Shown here piece after piece: positions 1-8,094 of a stretch of DNA of 40,766 bases. The DNA is from Candidatus Latescibacterota bacterium. Its GTDB lineage: Bacteria; Latescibacterota; UBA2968; GCA-2709665. The stretch spans positions 1 through 40,766 of the forward strand of contig JAAXHE010000106.1 in assembly GCA_012271065.1 (NCBI GenBank). The letters run 5' to 3'. The first letter of the stretch is position 1. Every line of letters starts with the position of its first letter. The notes beneath the pieces are model-generated. The model was not told where the DNA came from and did not search any database. It saw nothing but the letters and a program-made list of their open reading frames with translations. Made by a program: the position numbers and the translations under genes.

Positions 1-77
1 CTTTTTTATGAATTATTCAGGTTAAAGCAAAGCTGTCTTCGCTTCAAGACTTCTGATCCGTGAGTCTGTCAATCGTG

Positions 78-940
78 TCAGTTATCGAACGAAGTCCCTG
101 CCTGCGGACCGAATATCGCTCCACCCGCAACTTGGGCGGTTCTCGATTTCTCTGAATTCTCGGGCAGCGGGACGATGAGCGGGCAATCCAGTGTTGGATG
201 CTGAATCACCTGTACTCCGACTTCGAAGGCCTGCTCAATGACTCCCTCCGTGAACACCTCCGCCGGTCCACCTGTGGTGAGCTCTTCGCCATTCTTCAGA
301 ACAAGGATGCGATCCGCGTATTGGGCGGCCAGATTCAGGTCGTGGACCACGGCCAATACGCCGGTCGACTCACAGGCGAAGTTGCGGGCGGTGGACAGAA
401 TCCGATGCTGGTGCGCAAGATCGAGATTGGATGTGGGCTCAACGAGCAGAAGATATCGCCGGCCGTCCGACGGTTGCTCTCCGATTTGCGTAAGAGCCCG
501 CGCGAACTGCACCCGCTGCTGCTCACCTCCCGATAGCGTCGGGTATATCCTGTCTTCCAGCTCACCGACGCCCGCCATGTCGAGACCGGCGCGCGCGATC
601 GCATAGTCTCTCGTACCCTCGGAACCCTCCAGGTGAGGCATTCGGCCCATAACCGCGACCTCCAGAACCGTAAACGGGAAATCGAGGGTGGCGTCTGCGG
701 GAGCACCGCGCGTTTTCGGGCCTGTTCGGTAGATGCCCAGTCCTCGAGGCACCATCCTTCCAGCCAGACCGAGCCGGTCGAAGGCGGCAGGTCGCCGCAC
801 AGCACCCGGAACAGCGTGGTTTTTCCCGATCCGTTGGGACCCACGACGGCGACGATTTCACCCGGTCGTACCTGGATGCTGACGCGATTCAGCAGCGCTT
901 TTCGTCCGATATGTACAGAAACTTCGTCGGCTTCGATCAT
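78..940 (-). pseudogene. hmuV: Heme-type ABC transporter ATP-binding protein, frameshifted
   Basis: ATPase subunit of a heme/iron-chelate ABC importer, expected on the cytoplasmic face of the permease encoded next to it. Reading from the ATG at 940, the first frame carries a Walker A motif (GPNGSGKTT) and runs to the typical RAVLPQ segment. The protein then continues in another frame with DFPFTVLEV, the ABC signature LSGGEQQRVQFARAL, the Walker B/D-loop region VEPTSNLDLAHQH and the H-loop VVHDLNLAA, ending at the stop at 78-80. The frame changes near 690-700. Adding one G on the minus strand after CCGCAG would restore an unbroken HmuV-like product of normal length. In the LVEPTSNLD segment the usual Asp before Glu is Val. 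The start overlaps the permease stop (ATGA), so the genes are translationally coupled. The family is secure; whether the frameshift is real or a sequencing error is not. Confidence 0.85.
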
Positions 941-2067
941 AACAGTTGCATCTTCTGTTTGCTTCGCAGCAGCAGATACAAGAAAAAGGGCGCTCCGACA
1001 ATAGCCGTCACAATTCCGATGGGCAGTTCGGCAGGCATTACGACCGTGCGGGCGGCGAGATCGGCCCCCATCAGGAGAGACGCCCCGAGCAGAGCCGCAC
1101 CGGGCATCACGTAGCGGTGATCGGGACCCACAGTGAGGCGAAGCAGGTGGGGTACGACCAGGCCCACGAAGCCGATAATGCCAGTGACTGCGACCGACGC
1201 GCCAACGGCCAAAGCGGTTAATGCCACGATCTCGCGTTTCATGCGCTGAACCGGCACACCGAGATGCCCCGCTTCGGCCTCTCCCAGCAGAAAGGCGTTC
1301 AAAGGCCTTGCGTACCGAACCAGAAGACTGACGGAGATCAGGATAAAGGGCGCCACGGAGGCCAACGATGTCCAGGTGGCTCCGCCCATATTACCCAGGC
1401 TCCAGAAGGTGATATTTCGAAGTTGCTCGTCAGTCGCCGCGAAGGTCAGCAGGCCGGTAACCGAACCGGTCAGCGCGTTCACGGCGATTCCGGCCAGCAG
1501 CATGGTGGCCACCACGGTACGTCCCTGTACGCTGGAGAGCCTGTAAACGACCACCGTGGTCACGCCGCTGCCGACGAACGCCGCAAGCGGAAGCGTAAAC
1601 AGTCCGAGCGCCGAAAAGAGACCCTCCAGAACGGTGGCTCCCAGCACAATGACGGAGACCGCCGCCAGAGCGGCGCCGCTGGAAACGACCACCAGACCGG
1701 GGTCCGCAAGCGGATTGCGGAAGAGCCCCTGCATTGCAGCTCCGGAAACCGAGAGTCCGGCGCCGACAAGCACGTTCAGCAACACGCGTGGTAGGCGAAT
1801 AGCCGTTACAACGGCTTCCTGCTGCGGCTGAAACGTCCAGGGCAACCACAGGCCGATCCGTTCGCCGAAGATGGCTAGAATCTGTCCCGGAGATGCGGCA
1901 ACCGCGCCTGTACCGACGGATGCCACCGTCATCCCGGCCAGCAGCACGCCCAACCCCGAAAGAACCATGGCCGCGCGTTTTTTCCGCCGGTCCGGTCGGT
2001 CCGCAGCAACGCCTCCATCGGCTGTTTTCGGGATCTGGCGGGACGAAATCTCGTCGGTGACGCTCAC
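937..2067 (-). CDS. hmuU: FecCD/BtuC-family iron-chelate (heme) ABC transporter permease
   Basis: Inner-membrane permease of a FecCD-type importer. The product is about 376 aa and strongly hydrophobic, as expected for a family with around ten membrane helices. It has the family landmarks RLPRVLLNVLVGAGLSVSGAAMQGLFRNPLADP near the N-terminus (quoted in part: RLPRVL, GAAMQGLFRNPLADP), TFWSLGNMGG in the middle and GFVGLVVPHLLR, the ATPase-contacting segment, near the C-terminus. I take the GTG at 2067, just after the stop of the upstream hmuT frame (TAG 2069-2071), as start; a longer frame is open to 2154 but would overlap hmuT. Its stop overlaps the ATG of the ATPase gene. Order and homology point to heme rather than siderophore transport, but the permease alone does not decide the substrate. 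Confidence 0.88.
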   Translation of the reverse strand: MSVTDEISSRQIPKTADGGVAADRPDRRKKRAAMVLSGLGVLLAGMTVASVGTGAVAASPGQILAIFGERIGLWLPWTFQPQQEAVVTAIRLPRVLLNVLVGAGLSVSGAAMQGLFRNPLADPGLVVVSSGAALAAVSVIVLGATVLEGLFSALGLFTLPLAAFVGSGVTTVVVYRLSSVQGRTVVATMLLAGIAVNALTGSVTGLLTFAATDEQLRNITFWSLGNMGGATWTSLASVAPFILISVSLLVRYARPLNAFLLGEAEAGHLGVPVQRMKREIVALTALAVGASVAVTGIIGFVGLVVPHLLRLTVGPDHRYVMPGAALLGASLLMGADLAARTVVMPAELPIGIVTAIVGAPFFLYLLLRSKQKMQLL

Positions 2068-2068
2068 T

Positions 2069-2527
2069 CTATTGATCCTCGGAAACACCTGTCTCCGAAT
2101 GGAATTTTCGTGCCAGTTCCAGCACAGCCTTTCCCGTGCGTGGGCCGAATCCAAGCAGATAAAGCCCGTCCATGGCCACGATCCGGCGATTTTGTCCGGC
2201 CGGTGTGAGCGCGAGCCCCGGCGTCTTGAGAAGGCCGTCCACGCCGCCGAGGCTTTCGAGCCCCGACGTAAGCATGAGAATCACGTCGGGCGAAGCAGCC
2301 ACCAACGCCTCAGCGGTCAGCGGCTTGTAATTCTCATATCCTGATACGGCATTTACCGCCCCCGCAAGTTGAATCATCGTGTGTGCCGACGTACCGGAAC
2401 CCGATACCATCATCGTGCCCTGACCCCTTGCGTATATAAATAGCACTCTTGGTTTTTTTTCCGCCGTGGCGACAAACTCCCGCGCCAGCAGCAGGTCCGC
2501 TTCGAGATTCCGCGCCAGTTTCTCTCC
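2069..2527 (-). pseudogene. hmuT: Heme-binding periplasmic protein, C-terminal part only
   Basis: C-terminal lobe of a HmuT-like periplasmic heme-binding protein. In this frame the readable part begins around [17 protein letters not shown] and continues through [11 protein letters not shown], a Gly/Ser-rich segment, the AGAVNAVSG motif, [17 protein letters not shown] and [19 protein letters not shown], all typical of the second lobe. The first lobe (roughly 150 residues including a signal peptide) is missing: an in-frame TAA lies at 2528-2530 and the DNA upstream encodes something else in a different frame. The first usable start in frame is GTG at 2446, which would give 125 aa without a signal peptide, so export is unlikely. 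The stop is followed directly by the permease start. I read this as the 3' remnant of hmuT after a deletion or a chimeric join near 2525-2535. Confidence 0.75.
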
Positions 2528-2987
2528 TTACGAAATCCTCTTGCGCCAGAATGAGCGAAGTCGATCCGTAGTGCAGGGTGACATGGCCGTCCCACTCAGG
2601 ATCCGTGATGTTGGTCAGGACGTCATCAACCGCCTTTTTGAACCGCCGAAAGTGCTCGGGTGGCATACCGACGTTTACATAACCATAGAAGACGTGCACA
2701 CCGCCCTTGCCGCAGCGATAAATACAAGTGGGCTGCCGGTTTCCGGCGTCGTGGGCGAGAATATGAGATTCTTCCACGTGGTATCCCTCACTTTCGAGAA
2801 AATGGAAAACGCCGCAGTCGGGCGGTAGCGACAGGCGGATTGTTCCCACAGTCGCGGTCTGAATGATTGAAACACCTGACGACGTGGATCCATCGAAGCC
2901 AGTAGCAATGTCTCGAGTCCGGCCTTTTCCTGACTGCACGATCGGTCGCTCAGTTTCGGAAGCGACAAGCGAACGCGATTCAGGCAT
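2334..2987 (-). CDS. Hypothetical protein joined to out-of-frame hmuT sequence
   Basis: The frame runs for 217 codons from ATG 2987. Residues up to about 155 look like a real, soluble protein: a low-complexity N-terminus, then a compact region with [14 protein letters not shown], two Cys around [38 protein letters not shown] and a Trp-containing segment. I do not recognise the family. From about position 2530 onward the same frame merely reads the hmuT 3' part out of frame and becomes Gly/Arg-rich nonsense, so the natural C-terminus of this protein is probably lost or lies at the junction. There is an AAGGAG sequence exactly at the junction that may once have been the ribosome binding site of hmuT. 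Function unknown; position at the head of the heme operon could be original or a product of the rearrangement. Confidence 0.4.
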   Translation of the reverse strand: MPESRSLVASETERPIVQSGKGRTRDIATGFDGSTSSGVSIIQTATVGTIRLSLPPDCGVFHFLESEGYHVEESHILAHDAGNRQPTCIYRCGKGGVHVFYGYVNVGMPPEHFRRFKKAVDDVLTNITDPEWDGHVTLHYGSTSLILAQEDFVRRETGAESRSGPAAGAGVCRHGGKKTKSAIYIRKGSGHDDGIGFRYVGTHDDSTCGGGKCRIRI

Positions 2988-3009
2988 TAATTGTATTGCA
3001 TGCAGGTCG

Positions 3010-3037
3010 AAAACAATGAATATATAATAATTGTTTT
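3010..3037. promoter_or_regulatory. AT-rich palindrome upstream of the heme-transport genes
   Basis: Perfect 8-bp inverted arms AAAACAAT (3010-3017) and ATTGTTTT (3030-3037) flank a 12-bp AT-only-but-one spacer, 23 bp upstream of the ATG at 2987. The surrounding 2988-3160 region is much more AT-rich than the genes. Position and symmetry suggest an operator for the heme cluster, possibly for an iron-responsive regulator; it does not match the standard Fur box well. No other gene-like content is seen in 2988-3160. Confidence 0.35.
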
Positions 3038-3163
3038 GTAATTAAAACTTACGTGCGGTCTATAATACGCATCTGTTGTGTGTCTGTCAACCGATTTTTA
3101 AAAAAGACTGGAATTTATCGCGGAGAGTTATCTTAATATTAAATAAATCAAATAATTAAGAGA

Positions 3164-3191
3164 AACGCCCGGTATTGCGATACCGGGCGTT
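3164..3191 (-). terminator. Rho-independent terminator-like hairpin after the aldo/keto reductase gene
   Basis: A perfect 12-bp stem AACGCCCGGTAT / ATACCGGGCGTT with a 4-nt loop lies 43 bp downstream of the aldo/keto reductase stop. On the minus strand it is followed by a T-rich tract (TTTCTCTTAATTATTTG). It probably ends the operon that starts at 7989. Confidence 0.7.
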
Positions 3192-3234
3192 CAGATTCCA
3201 ATATGTGCCGTACTTCAGTCCTCCGCTTACGAAA

Positions 3235-4128
3235 TCAACCGCTGAACCGCACGTTAAACGCCGATTTTGCTCGCTGCACGATTTCGTCCGGCAGCAACTG
3301 CCCGTCTGAGATGCCGACGTTAGCGCGAATGTGATCGGGATTGGTAGAGCCGATGATGGCGGTGCAAACGTCCGGATGCGAGAGCGTGAAGCGCAGTACG
3401 AACTCAAGAATGGGCATCTCTCCCGCCAGGTCAGCAAGCGGGATGGACTGCACCCGGTCCCAGGGACCCCCCATGTAGTCGCCTTCGGGACGTTCCTTCT
3501 GCTGCCACACGGCATTGGAAATGGGGCGCTTGATGATGGTACCCATCCCCTGCGACTTCAAGGCGGGCATGAGATTGTCGGCGGATTCCTGGTAGAGGAC
3601 GTTGTAGGTGAATTCCTGCGTGTCGAGGGGCCACCGCAGGGCTGCAGCCGCGGCCGCGTTTCCGTCCGCCGAAACGCCGACAAACCGCGTCCAGCCCCTT
3701 TCCCTGGCGTCGAGCAGCGCCTCGAAGGCCACCTCGTCGTCGTCGTCCGGGTCCGGCAGCCCGTGAAACTGGACGATATCGATCACGTCCATATTCAACT
3801 TCTTGCGACTCTGGTCAATCGTCCGCAGAATACCGTCCCGGCTGTAGTCCCTCACGATGTGGTATTGACCGTCGGTTTCCCCCACGTAGTCGCCGCATTT
3901 GGTGGCCAGGATGAATTCGTCCCGTCTGCGGGAGATGAACTTGCCGATACGGGCTTCGCTCTGTCCGTACATGGCGGCCGTATCGATGAAATTGACGCCG
4001 GCGTCCAGAACGGCGTTGAGGACCTCCTCGACGCGGTCTTCGGGTATATTGATATTGCCGATCTGGGCCGCGCCATAGCCGACTTCCGATACGCGCAGTC
4101 CGGTTTTTCCGAGGGTTCGATATTCCAT
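3235..4128 (-). CDS. Aldo/keto reductase
   Basis: NAD(P)H-dependent oxidoreductase of the aldo/keto reductase superfamily, 297 aa and full length. The N-terminus has the typical YRTLGKTGLRVSEVGYG start. The catalytic tetrad is visible as Asp and Tyr in DTAAMYGQSE, Lys in ILATKCG and His in VQFHGLPD. The sequence is closest in style to the L-fucose/galactose dehydrogenase-like group (D-threo-aldose 1-dehydrogenase type), but the substrate cannot be fixed from sequence. AAGGAG sits 7 bp before the ATG at 4128 and overlaps the stop region of the MFS gene, so the two are co-translated. It is the last gene of the catabolic operon and is followed by a strong hairpin. Confidence 0.9.
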   Translation of the reverse strand: MEYRTLGKTGLRVSEVGYGAAQIGNINIPEDRVEEVLNAVLDAGVNFIDTAAMYGQSEARIGKFISRRRDEFILATKCGDYVGETDGQYHIVRDYSRDGILRTIDQSRKKLNMDVIDIVQFHGLPDPDDDDEVAFEALLDARERGWTRFVGVSADGNAAAAAALRWPLDTQEFTYNVLYQESADNLMPALKSQGMGTIIKRPISNAVWQQKERPEGDYMGGPWDRVQSIPLADLAGEMPILEFVLRFTLSHPDVCTAIIGSTNPDHIRANVGISDGQLLPDEIVQRAKSAFNVRFSG

Positions 4129-4140
4129 GGCGGGTCTCCT

Positions 4141-5406
4141 TCAGGACGGGTTCATTGACGTCGGCCGGGCAAATTCGCCGCGCGGGGTGCGGAAATAAGC
4201 CCAGAAAACCAGGGTGCCGAGCGCGGTAAACGCGGCGCTTGTCAAAAAGAGGGCGGGGTATCCGGCGGTGGAGATGATGTAACCGCCGCCCATCGCGATC
4301 ACGGAATAGCCGATGCCCGCCATCATCGACGAAGCGCCTGACATCGTCGCGCGCCATCGCGGGGGCACGATTTCCTGATTGTAGACAACGAAGGCGGGGC
4401 GGCGGATGGCGGCCAGAGCCACGATGTTCATAAAGCATAAGCCCGCGGGAATCCAGTGCGGAAGAAGGGCCATGGGTATCAGCATCAGGGGCGTACAGAC
4501 GGCACTCAACACGACTGTGGGATGATTTCCCAACCGTCCGGTGAAAAACGGCAACGTCAGGGCGACGGGCGCCGCCAGAAGCTGTCCCGTGGCCATCAGC
4601 GTGCCGATGAGAGAGGTGGGTATCTGGAGGCCGGCATCCATGTAGACGTTGAAAAAGGTACGAACTGCGCCCTCGCCGGCAACGTGCAGGAGGGAGACCA
4701 CCCCGATCAGCGCAATCAGTCCAAGCGGGAACGGCGCATCAAATTCTTCCACGCTCTCACGTGGTTGACGGACCTGAGGCCTCTGCATGGAGATGAGAAG
4801 GAACAGAGCCGGAATGAGCAGCGCGGACGCGGCCAGCAGTGTGTAGCGGAAGGGCGTCGGGTGGTTCGGGGCGACGTTCATCAGCCAGGCGATCCGGCCG
4901 GGTAGAATGCCGCCTACGAAGCTTCCGAAGAAACCGGCCAGCGGAAAGAGGGCGCCCTGCATGGAGAAAACGTGGTTGCGTTCGCGCGCGCCTGTAACTC
5001 CCATCAGGTACGGGGCGCCGTTGACGATGTAGAGGGCCACACCCAGCAGTCCGAGCGCGTTGGTGGCTATGACAAACAGTTCTCTGTCGCCGGGAGCGAC
5101 GAGCTCGGCCTGGGACAGAAGACCGTTGCCGATAATGGCGATACCGATACCCGCGATCATGACCCGACGCGGATCCCATCGGGCCCCCATGAATCCTGCC
5201 GGAAGACTGCAGACCGCAAAGGAAAACGCGCCTGTGGCGTTTACCCACCCGACAAACGTGGGCCCGTAACCAAGACGGAGCAGGTAAAGGTTGAGCAACA
5301 GGGACGTAATGCCGCCGAACAGGCTGAAACCGAAGAGGATCGTTGCGGCGAGATACAGCCGGACGTCGCGGTTGAACAGGCGCAGGGTTTGCAGGTAGGA
5401 TTGCAT
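4141..5406 (-). CDS. MFS transporter
   Basis: Major facilitator superfamily permease of 421 aa with about twelve hydrophobic segments. After the first helix it carries LLRLGYGPTFVGWVNATGAF and GFMGARWDPRRVMIAG, corresponding to the cytoplasmic loop 2-3 of the family (the usual GxLaDRxGRR appears as GARWDPRR). The central loop between the two six-helix halves holds the charged stretch around QRPQVRQPRESVEEFD. It lies between the M42-like peptidase gene (30 bp upstream) and the aldo/keto reductase (12 bp downstream), so it probably imports a substrate handled by these enzymes; which one is not evident. Confidence 0.85.
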   Translation of the reverse strand: MQSYLQTLRLFNRDVRLYLAATILFGFSLFGGITSLLLNLYLLRLGYGPTFVGWVNATGAFSFAVCSLPAGFMGARWDPRRVMIAGIGIAIIGNGLLSQAELVAPGDRELFVIATNALGLLGVALYIVNGAPYLMGVTGARERNHVFSMQGALFPLAGFFGSFVGGILPGRIAWLMNVAPNHPTPFRYTLLAASALLIPALFLLISMQRPQVRQPRESVEEFDAPFPLGLIALIGVVSLLHVAGEGAVRTFFNVYMDAGLQIPTSLIGTLMATGQLLAAPVALTLPFFTGRLGNHPTVVLSAVCTPLMLIPMALLPHWIPAGLCFMNIVALAAIRRPAFVVYNQEIVPPRWRATMSGASSMMAGIGYSVIAMGGGYIISTAGYPALFLTSAAFTALGTLVFWAYFRTPRGEFARPTSMNPS

Positions 5407-5436
5407 GGATTCGAAGGACCGCGACCGGCCGAATGG

Positions 5437-6525
5437 TTAGATATTTTCGGGACAGGACACCAGCAGGCGTTTTTCCCTGGATTTGAAGGATGCGGAAAAG
5501 CGTCTCTTCATAGGACCTCGGGTTTCACCGACGGGCGGATTGATGGCCAGCGCAATGCAAAGGTCGACCATGTTCGCGGCATCGGACGCGGAGATGATCT
5601 CTTCCGCGGGCCAGCGTTTACCCAGATTGTGGTAATTGCCCAGGGGAAATGCCAGGGCTCCAACTACCATGTTATGCAGGATGTACAGGGTGGCTTCGCA
5701 GACGCCGCCGCTCATCAACTGGCGCTGAAATCCGAACTTGCGTTTTTTCCCGGCGAGGTCACGCGCGGTGCTGTGTATGGCGTACTCAACGCGCGGATCG
5801 AAGACGCTCATGGAATCGCCCACGCGGATGACGGGTCCACCTCCGATTTCAGCGCCGGGAAGGGCTTTGCTGGTCTCGAGTACGACAATGGGCACACGCC
5901 TGGGGACGGTTCGTGCGCGTACGATTCCGCCGGCGCCGAGCAGACCCACCTCTTCCGCGCGTGTGAATACGCCCCACAGGTCTGCGTCTGCTTTCTCGCG
6001 ATGCAGCCGGTCCATGACGGCGAGGATCGCCGCGCAGCCTGCCAGATTGTCCGCGCCCTTCGTCCGTATGAGATCGCCGTCGAACGCGACCGGCTTGAGG
6101 CCCCAGTAACCGAACGCGTTTTCAGGACTCGGGAGCGGACTCGCGGCACTGACGGTGAAGGTCTTGTCGTCGTCCAGCGCCGACGTGGCCCGGCCGCGTA
6201 TCTCGTTCCCTTCCGAGACGATCGTGAGTCGGCCGCCGGGGAAGTGGCGTTCGTCACATGCCCCCAGCCAGCGCGCCGAGAGGTCCCGTCCGTCGGCTTC
6301 GAGGATTTCGAAGCCCGGGTGGTCCATGTGTGCGGCCAGGGCTACGGATTCCGCCCGGTCCCCCTTCGTGTATCTAAGGACGATGTTGCCGTACCGGTCT
6401 GTTTCTGCCGGAATTCCGCGCCGCCCGGCAAATTTCCGGATGAATGCCGCGACGGCGTCTTCATAAAAGGGCGCCGTGGGCAGAGAAAGGACGTCGTGGA
6501 AGATTTTCCGGAGGCGTTTGTTCAA
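5437..6525 (-). CDS. M42-like zinc aminopeptidase
   Basis: Metallopeptidase of the M42/M20 type (glutamyl aminopeptidase/FrvX-like), 362 aa, cytosolic. Metal and catalytic residues can be placed: His66 and Asp68 in AAHMDHPGF, Asp159 in KGADNLAG, Glu191-Glu192 in TRAEEVGLLGAGG, a Glu near 217 in VVLETSK, and His299 in GNYHN. The spacing fits the two-zinc site. The start is TTG at 6525, 4 nt after the TGA of the aldehyde dehydrogenase gene; an ATG overlapping that stop is in another frame. The family removes N-terminal residues from short peptides. Here it sits between an acyl-semialdehyde dehydrogenase and a transporter, so a role on a modified amino acid or amide-linked substrate is possible. 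Confidence 0.8.
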   Translation of the reverse strand: MNKRLRKIFHDVLSLPTAPFYEDAVAAFIRKFAGRRGIPAETDRYGNIVLRYTKGDRAESVALAAHMDHPGFEILEADGRDLSARWLGACDERHFPGGRLTIVSEGNEIRGRATSALDDDKTFTVSAASPLPSPENAFGYWGLKPVAFDGDLIRTKGADNLAGCAAILAVMDRLHREKADADLWGVFTRAEEVGLLGAGGIVRARTVPRRVPIVVLETSKALPGAEIGGGPVIRVGDSMSVFDPRVEYAIHSTARDLAGKKRKFGFQRQLMSGGVCEATLYILHNMVVGALAFPLGNYHNLGKRWPAEEIISASDAANMVDLCIALAINPPVGETRGPMKRRFSASFKSREKRLLVSCPENI

Positions 6526-6528
6526 AGC

Positions 6529-7989
6529 TCATTCCCAGCGGCTGATCGTCACCTTCTGACGTGTAAAGAAGGAGACCCCTTCATGGCCCTGAACATGCAG
6601 GTCGCCGAAGAAGGAGTTGTTCCAGCCGGAGAAAGGAAAGAATGCCATAGGCGCAGGAACGCCGGTGTTGATGCCCACCATGCCGGCGTTGATGCGGTGG
6701 CGGAACTTGCGCGCGGCGCCTCCGCTTTCTGTAAAGAGCACGGCGGCGTTGCCATAACCGCTGTTGTTGCAGGTCTCGATGGCGTCATCCAGGTCACTCG
6801 TGTGCATCACCGACAGGACCGGGCCGAAGATCTCCTCGCGGGCGATCTGCATTCCGGGTTCTACTCGGTCGAATAGGGTCGGCCCCAGGTAAAAGCCGTT
6901 GGGGCAGACATCCACAACCACGTCGCGTCCGTCCACGACCAGCTCGGCACCCTCGGAAAGCCCGGTGTTGATGGAGCTCCTCACTTTTTCGAGATGATCG
7001 GGGGTAACGAGAGGACCCATCTCCGCATCCGCATCCCGGTCCGTGGGACCGACGCGCAAACCGTGCGCGGCGTCGCTGAGGCGCGGGAGAAACCGTTCGG
7101 CTGCGTCGTGAGCGCACACGAGAACGCTGCCGGCCATGCACCGCTCACCGGCGCAGCCGTACGCGGAACCCATAACCGCATCGATCGTGGCGTCCGGGTC
7201 GGCGTCGGGAAGGACGATCATAAAGTTCTTGGCGCCCCCCGCAGACTGCACCCGCTTGCCGTTGCGCGTCGCAGTCTCGTAAATGTACCGTGCGACGGGC
7301 GTGGAACCGACGAAAGACACGGTGCGTACGTCCGGATGATGCAGCAGCGCGTCCACGGCGTCACGGCCGCCATGCACGAGGTTCAGGACCCCTCGGGGGA
7401 GTCCGGCCTCCGCCAGGAGCTCCACCATGCGGATGGCGCTGAGCGGGACCTTTTCGGAGGGTTTGAGAACGAAGGTATTCCCGCAGGCGAGGGCGACAGG
7501 CAAGGTCCAGAGGGGCACCATGACGGGAAAGTTGAACGGTGTGATGGCCGCGCACACGCCCAGGGGCTGTCGGATCGTGTCGCAGTCGATATCCGGCGCG
7601 ATGTTTTCCAGGGCCTCGCCCATCAGCAGTGAGGGCGCTCCGCACGCGAATTCCACGACTTCGATACCACGCCGGACGGAGCCCCTCGACTCGTCAAGGG
7701 TCTTGCCGTGTTCGCGGGTGACGATCCGGGAGAGTTCTTCGAGGTGTTTTTCAAGGAGTTCCTTGAAGCGGAACATGATCCGGGCGCGGTAGACGGCCGG
7801 GGTTTCGGCCCAGTCCGGGAAGGCTGCGCGCGCGGCTCTGACGGCGCGGTCAACTTCATCGGCGCCGCACATCGGCGTTGCGGAGATCTGTATCCCTTCC
7901 GAAGGGTTGTACACCGGTTCGGTCACGGTGCGGTCGGATTCGACCCATTCTCCGTTGATAAACAGCGGACAGGGTTCGTGCGCGGGCAT
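6529..7989 (-). CDS. mmsA: CoA-acylating methylmalonate-semialdehyde dehydrogenase
   Basis: Aldehyde dehydrogenase superfamily enzyme of 486 aa, the normal length for MmsA/IolA, which converts (methyl)malonate semialdehyde with NAD+ and CoA to propionyl- or acetyl-CoA plus CO2. The NAD-binding segment reads AITPFNFPVMVPLW, followed by GNTFVLKPSEKVPLSA, the Rossmann FVGSTPVARYIYETA and the MmsA-type GGAKNFMIVLPDAD. The catalytic Cys is 284 in GCAGERCMAG, the MmsA subfamily signature. AGGAG lies 8 bp before the ATG at 7989. It heads the operon with the peptidase, MFS and aldo/keto reductase genes. The pathway is either valine, thymine or inositol breakdown; none of the other genes of those pathways is in the window. 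Confidence 0.92.
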   Translation of the reverse strand: MPAHEPCPLFINGEWVESDRTVTEPVYNPSEGIQISATPMCGADEVDRAVRAARAAFPDWAETPAVYRARIMFRFKELLEKHLEELSRIVTREHGKTLDESRGSVRRGIEVVEFACGAPSLLMGEALENIAPDIDCDTIRQPLGVCAAITPFNFPVMVPLWTLPVALACGNTFVLKPSEKVPLSAIRMVELLAEAGLPRGVLNLVHGGRDAVDALLHHPDVRTVSFVGSTPVARYIYETATRNGKRVQSAGGAKNFMIVLPDADPDATIDAVMGSAYGCAGERCMAGSVLVCAHDAAERFLPRLSDAAHGLRVGPTDRDADAEMGPLVTPDHLEKVRSSINTGLSEGAELVVDGRDVVVDVCPNGFYLGPTLFDRVEPGMQIAREEIFGPVLSVMHTSDLDDAIETCNNSGYGNAAVLFTESGGAARKFRHRINAGMVGINTGVPAPMAFFPFSGWNNSFFGDLHVQGHEGVSFFTRQKVTISRWE

Positions 7990-8094
7990 TGTTGGATCTC
8001 CTGCTGATAACGTGTTCTTCGGACGCGGGTACGGATGGACCTGGAATTGTCGTCCGTCGGGTCAGTCTGCCGATGATGTGTCGTTAAAGCTGTC

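Noticed and set aside
1..77. Possible gene at the left edge
   Set aside because: The 77 bases hold no open frame or recognisable signal.
3061..3066. TATAAT on the plus strand
   Set aside because: No matching -35 box at 16-18 bp and no plus-strand gene downstream.
4972..6876. 634-codon plus-strand open frame
   Set aside because: It lies antisense to the MFS, M42-like peptidase and MmsA genes, has no protein motifs, and is explained by their GC-rich codons.
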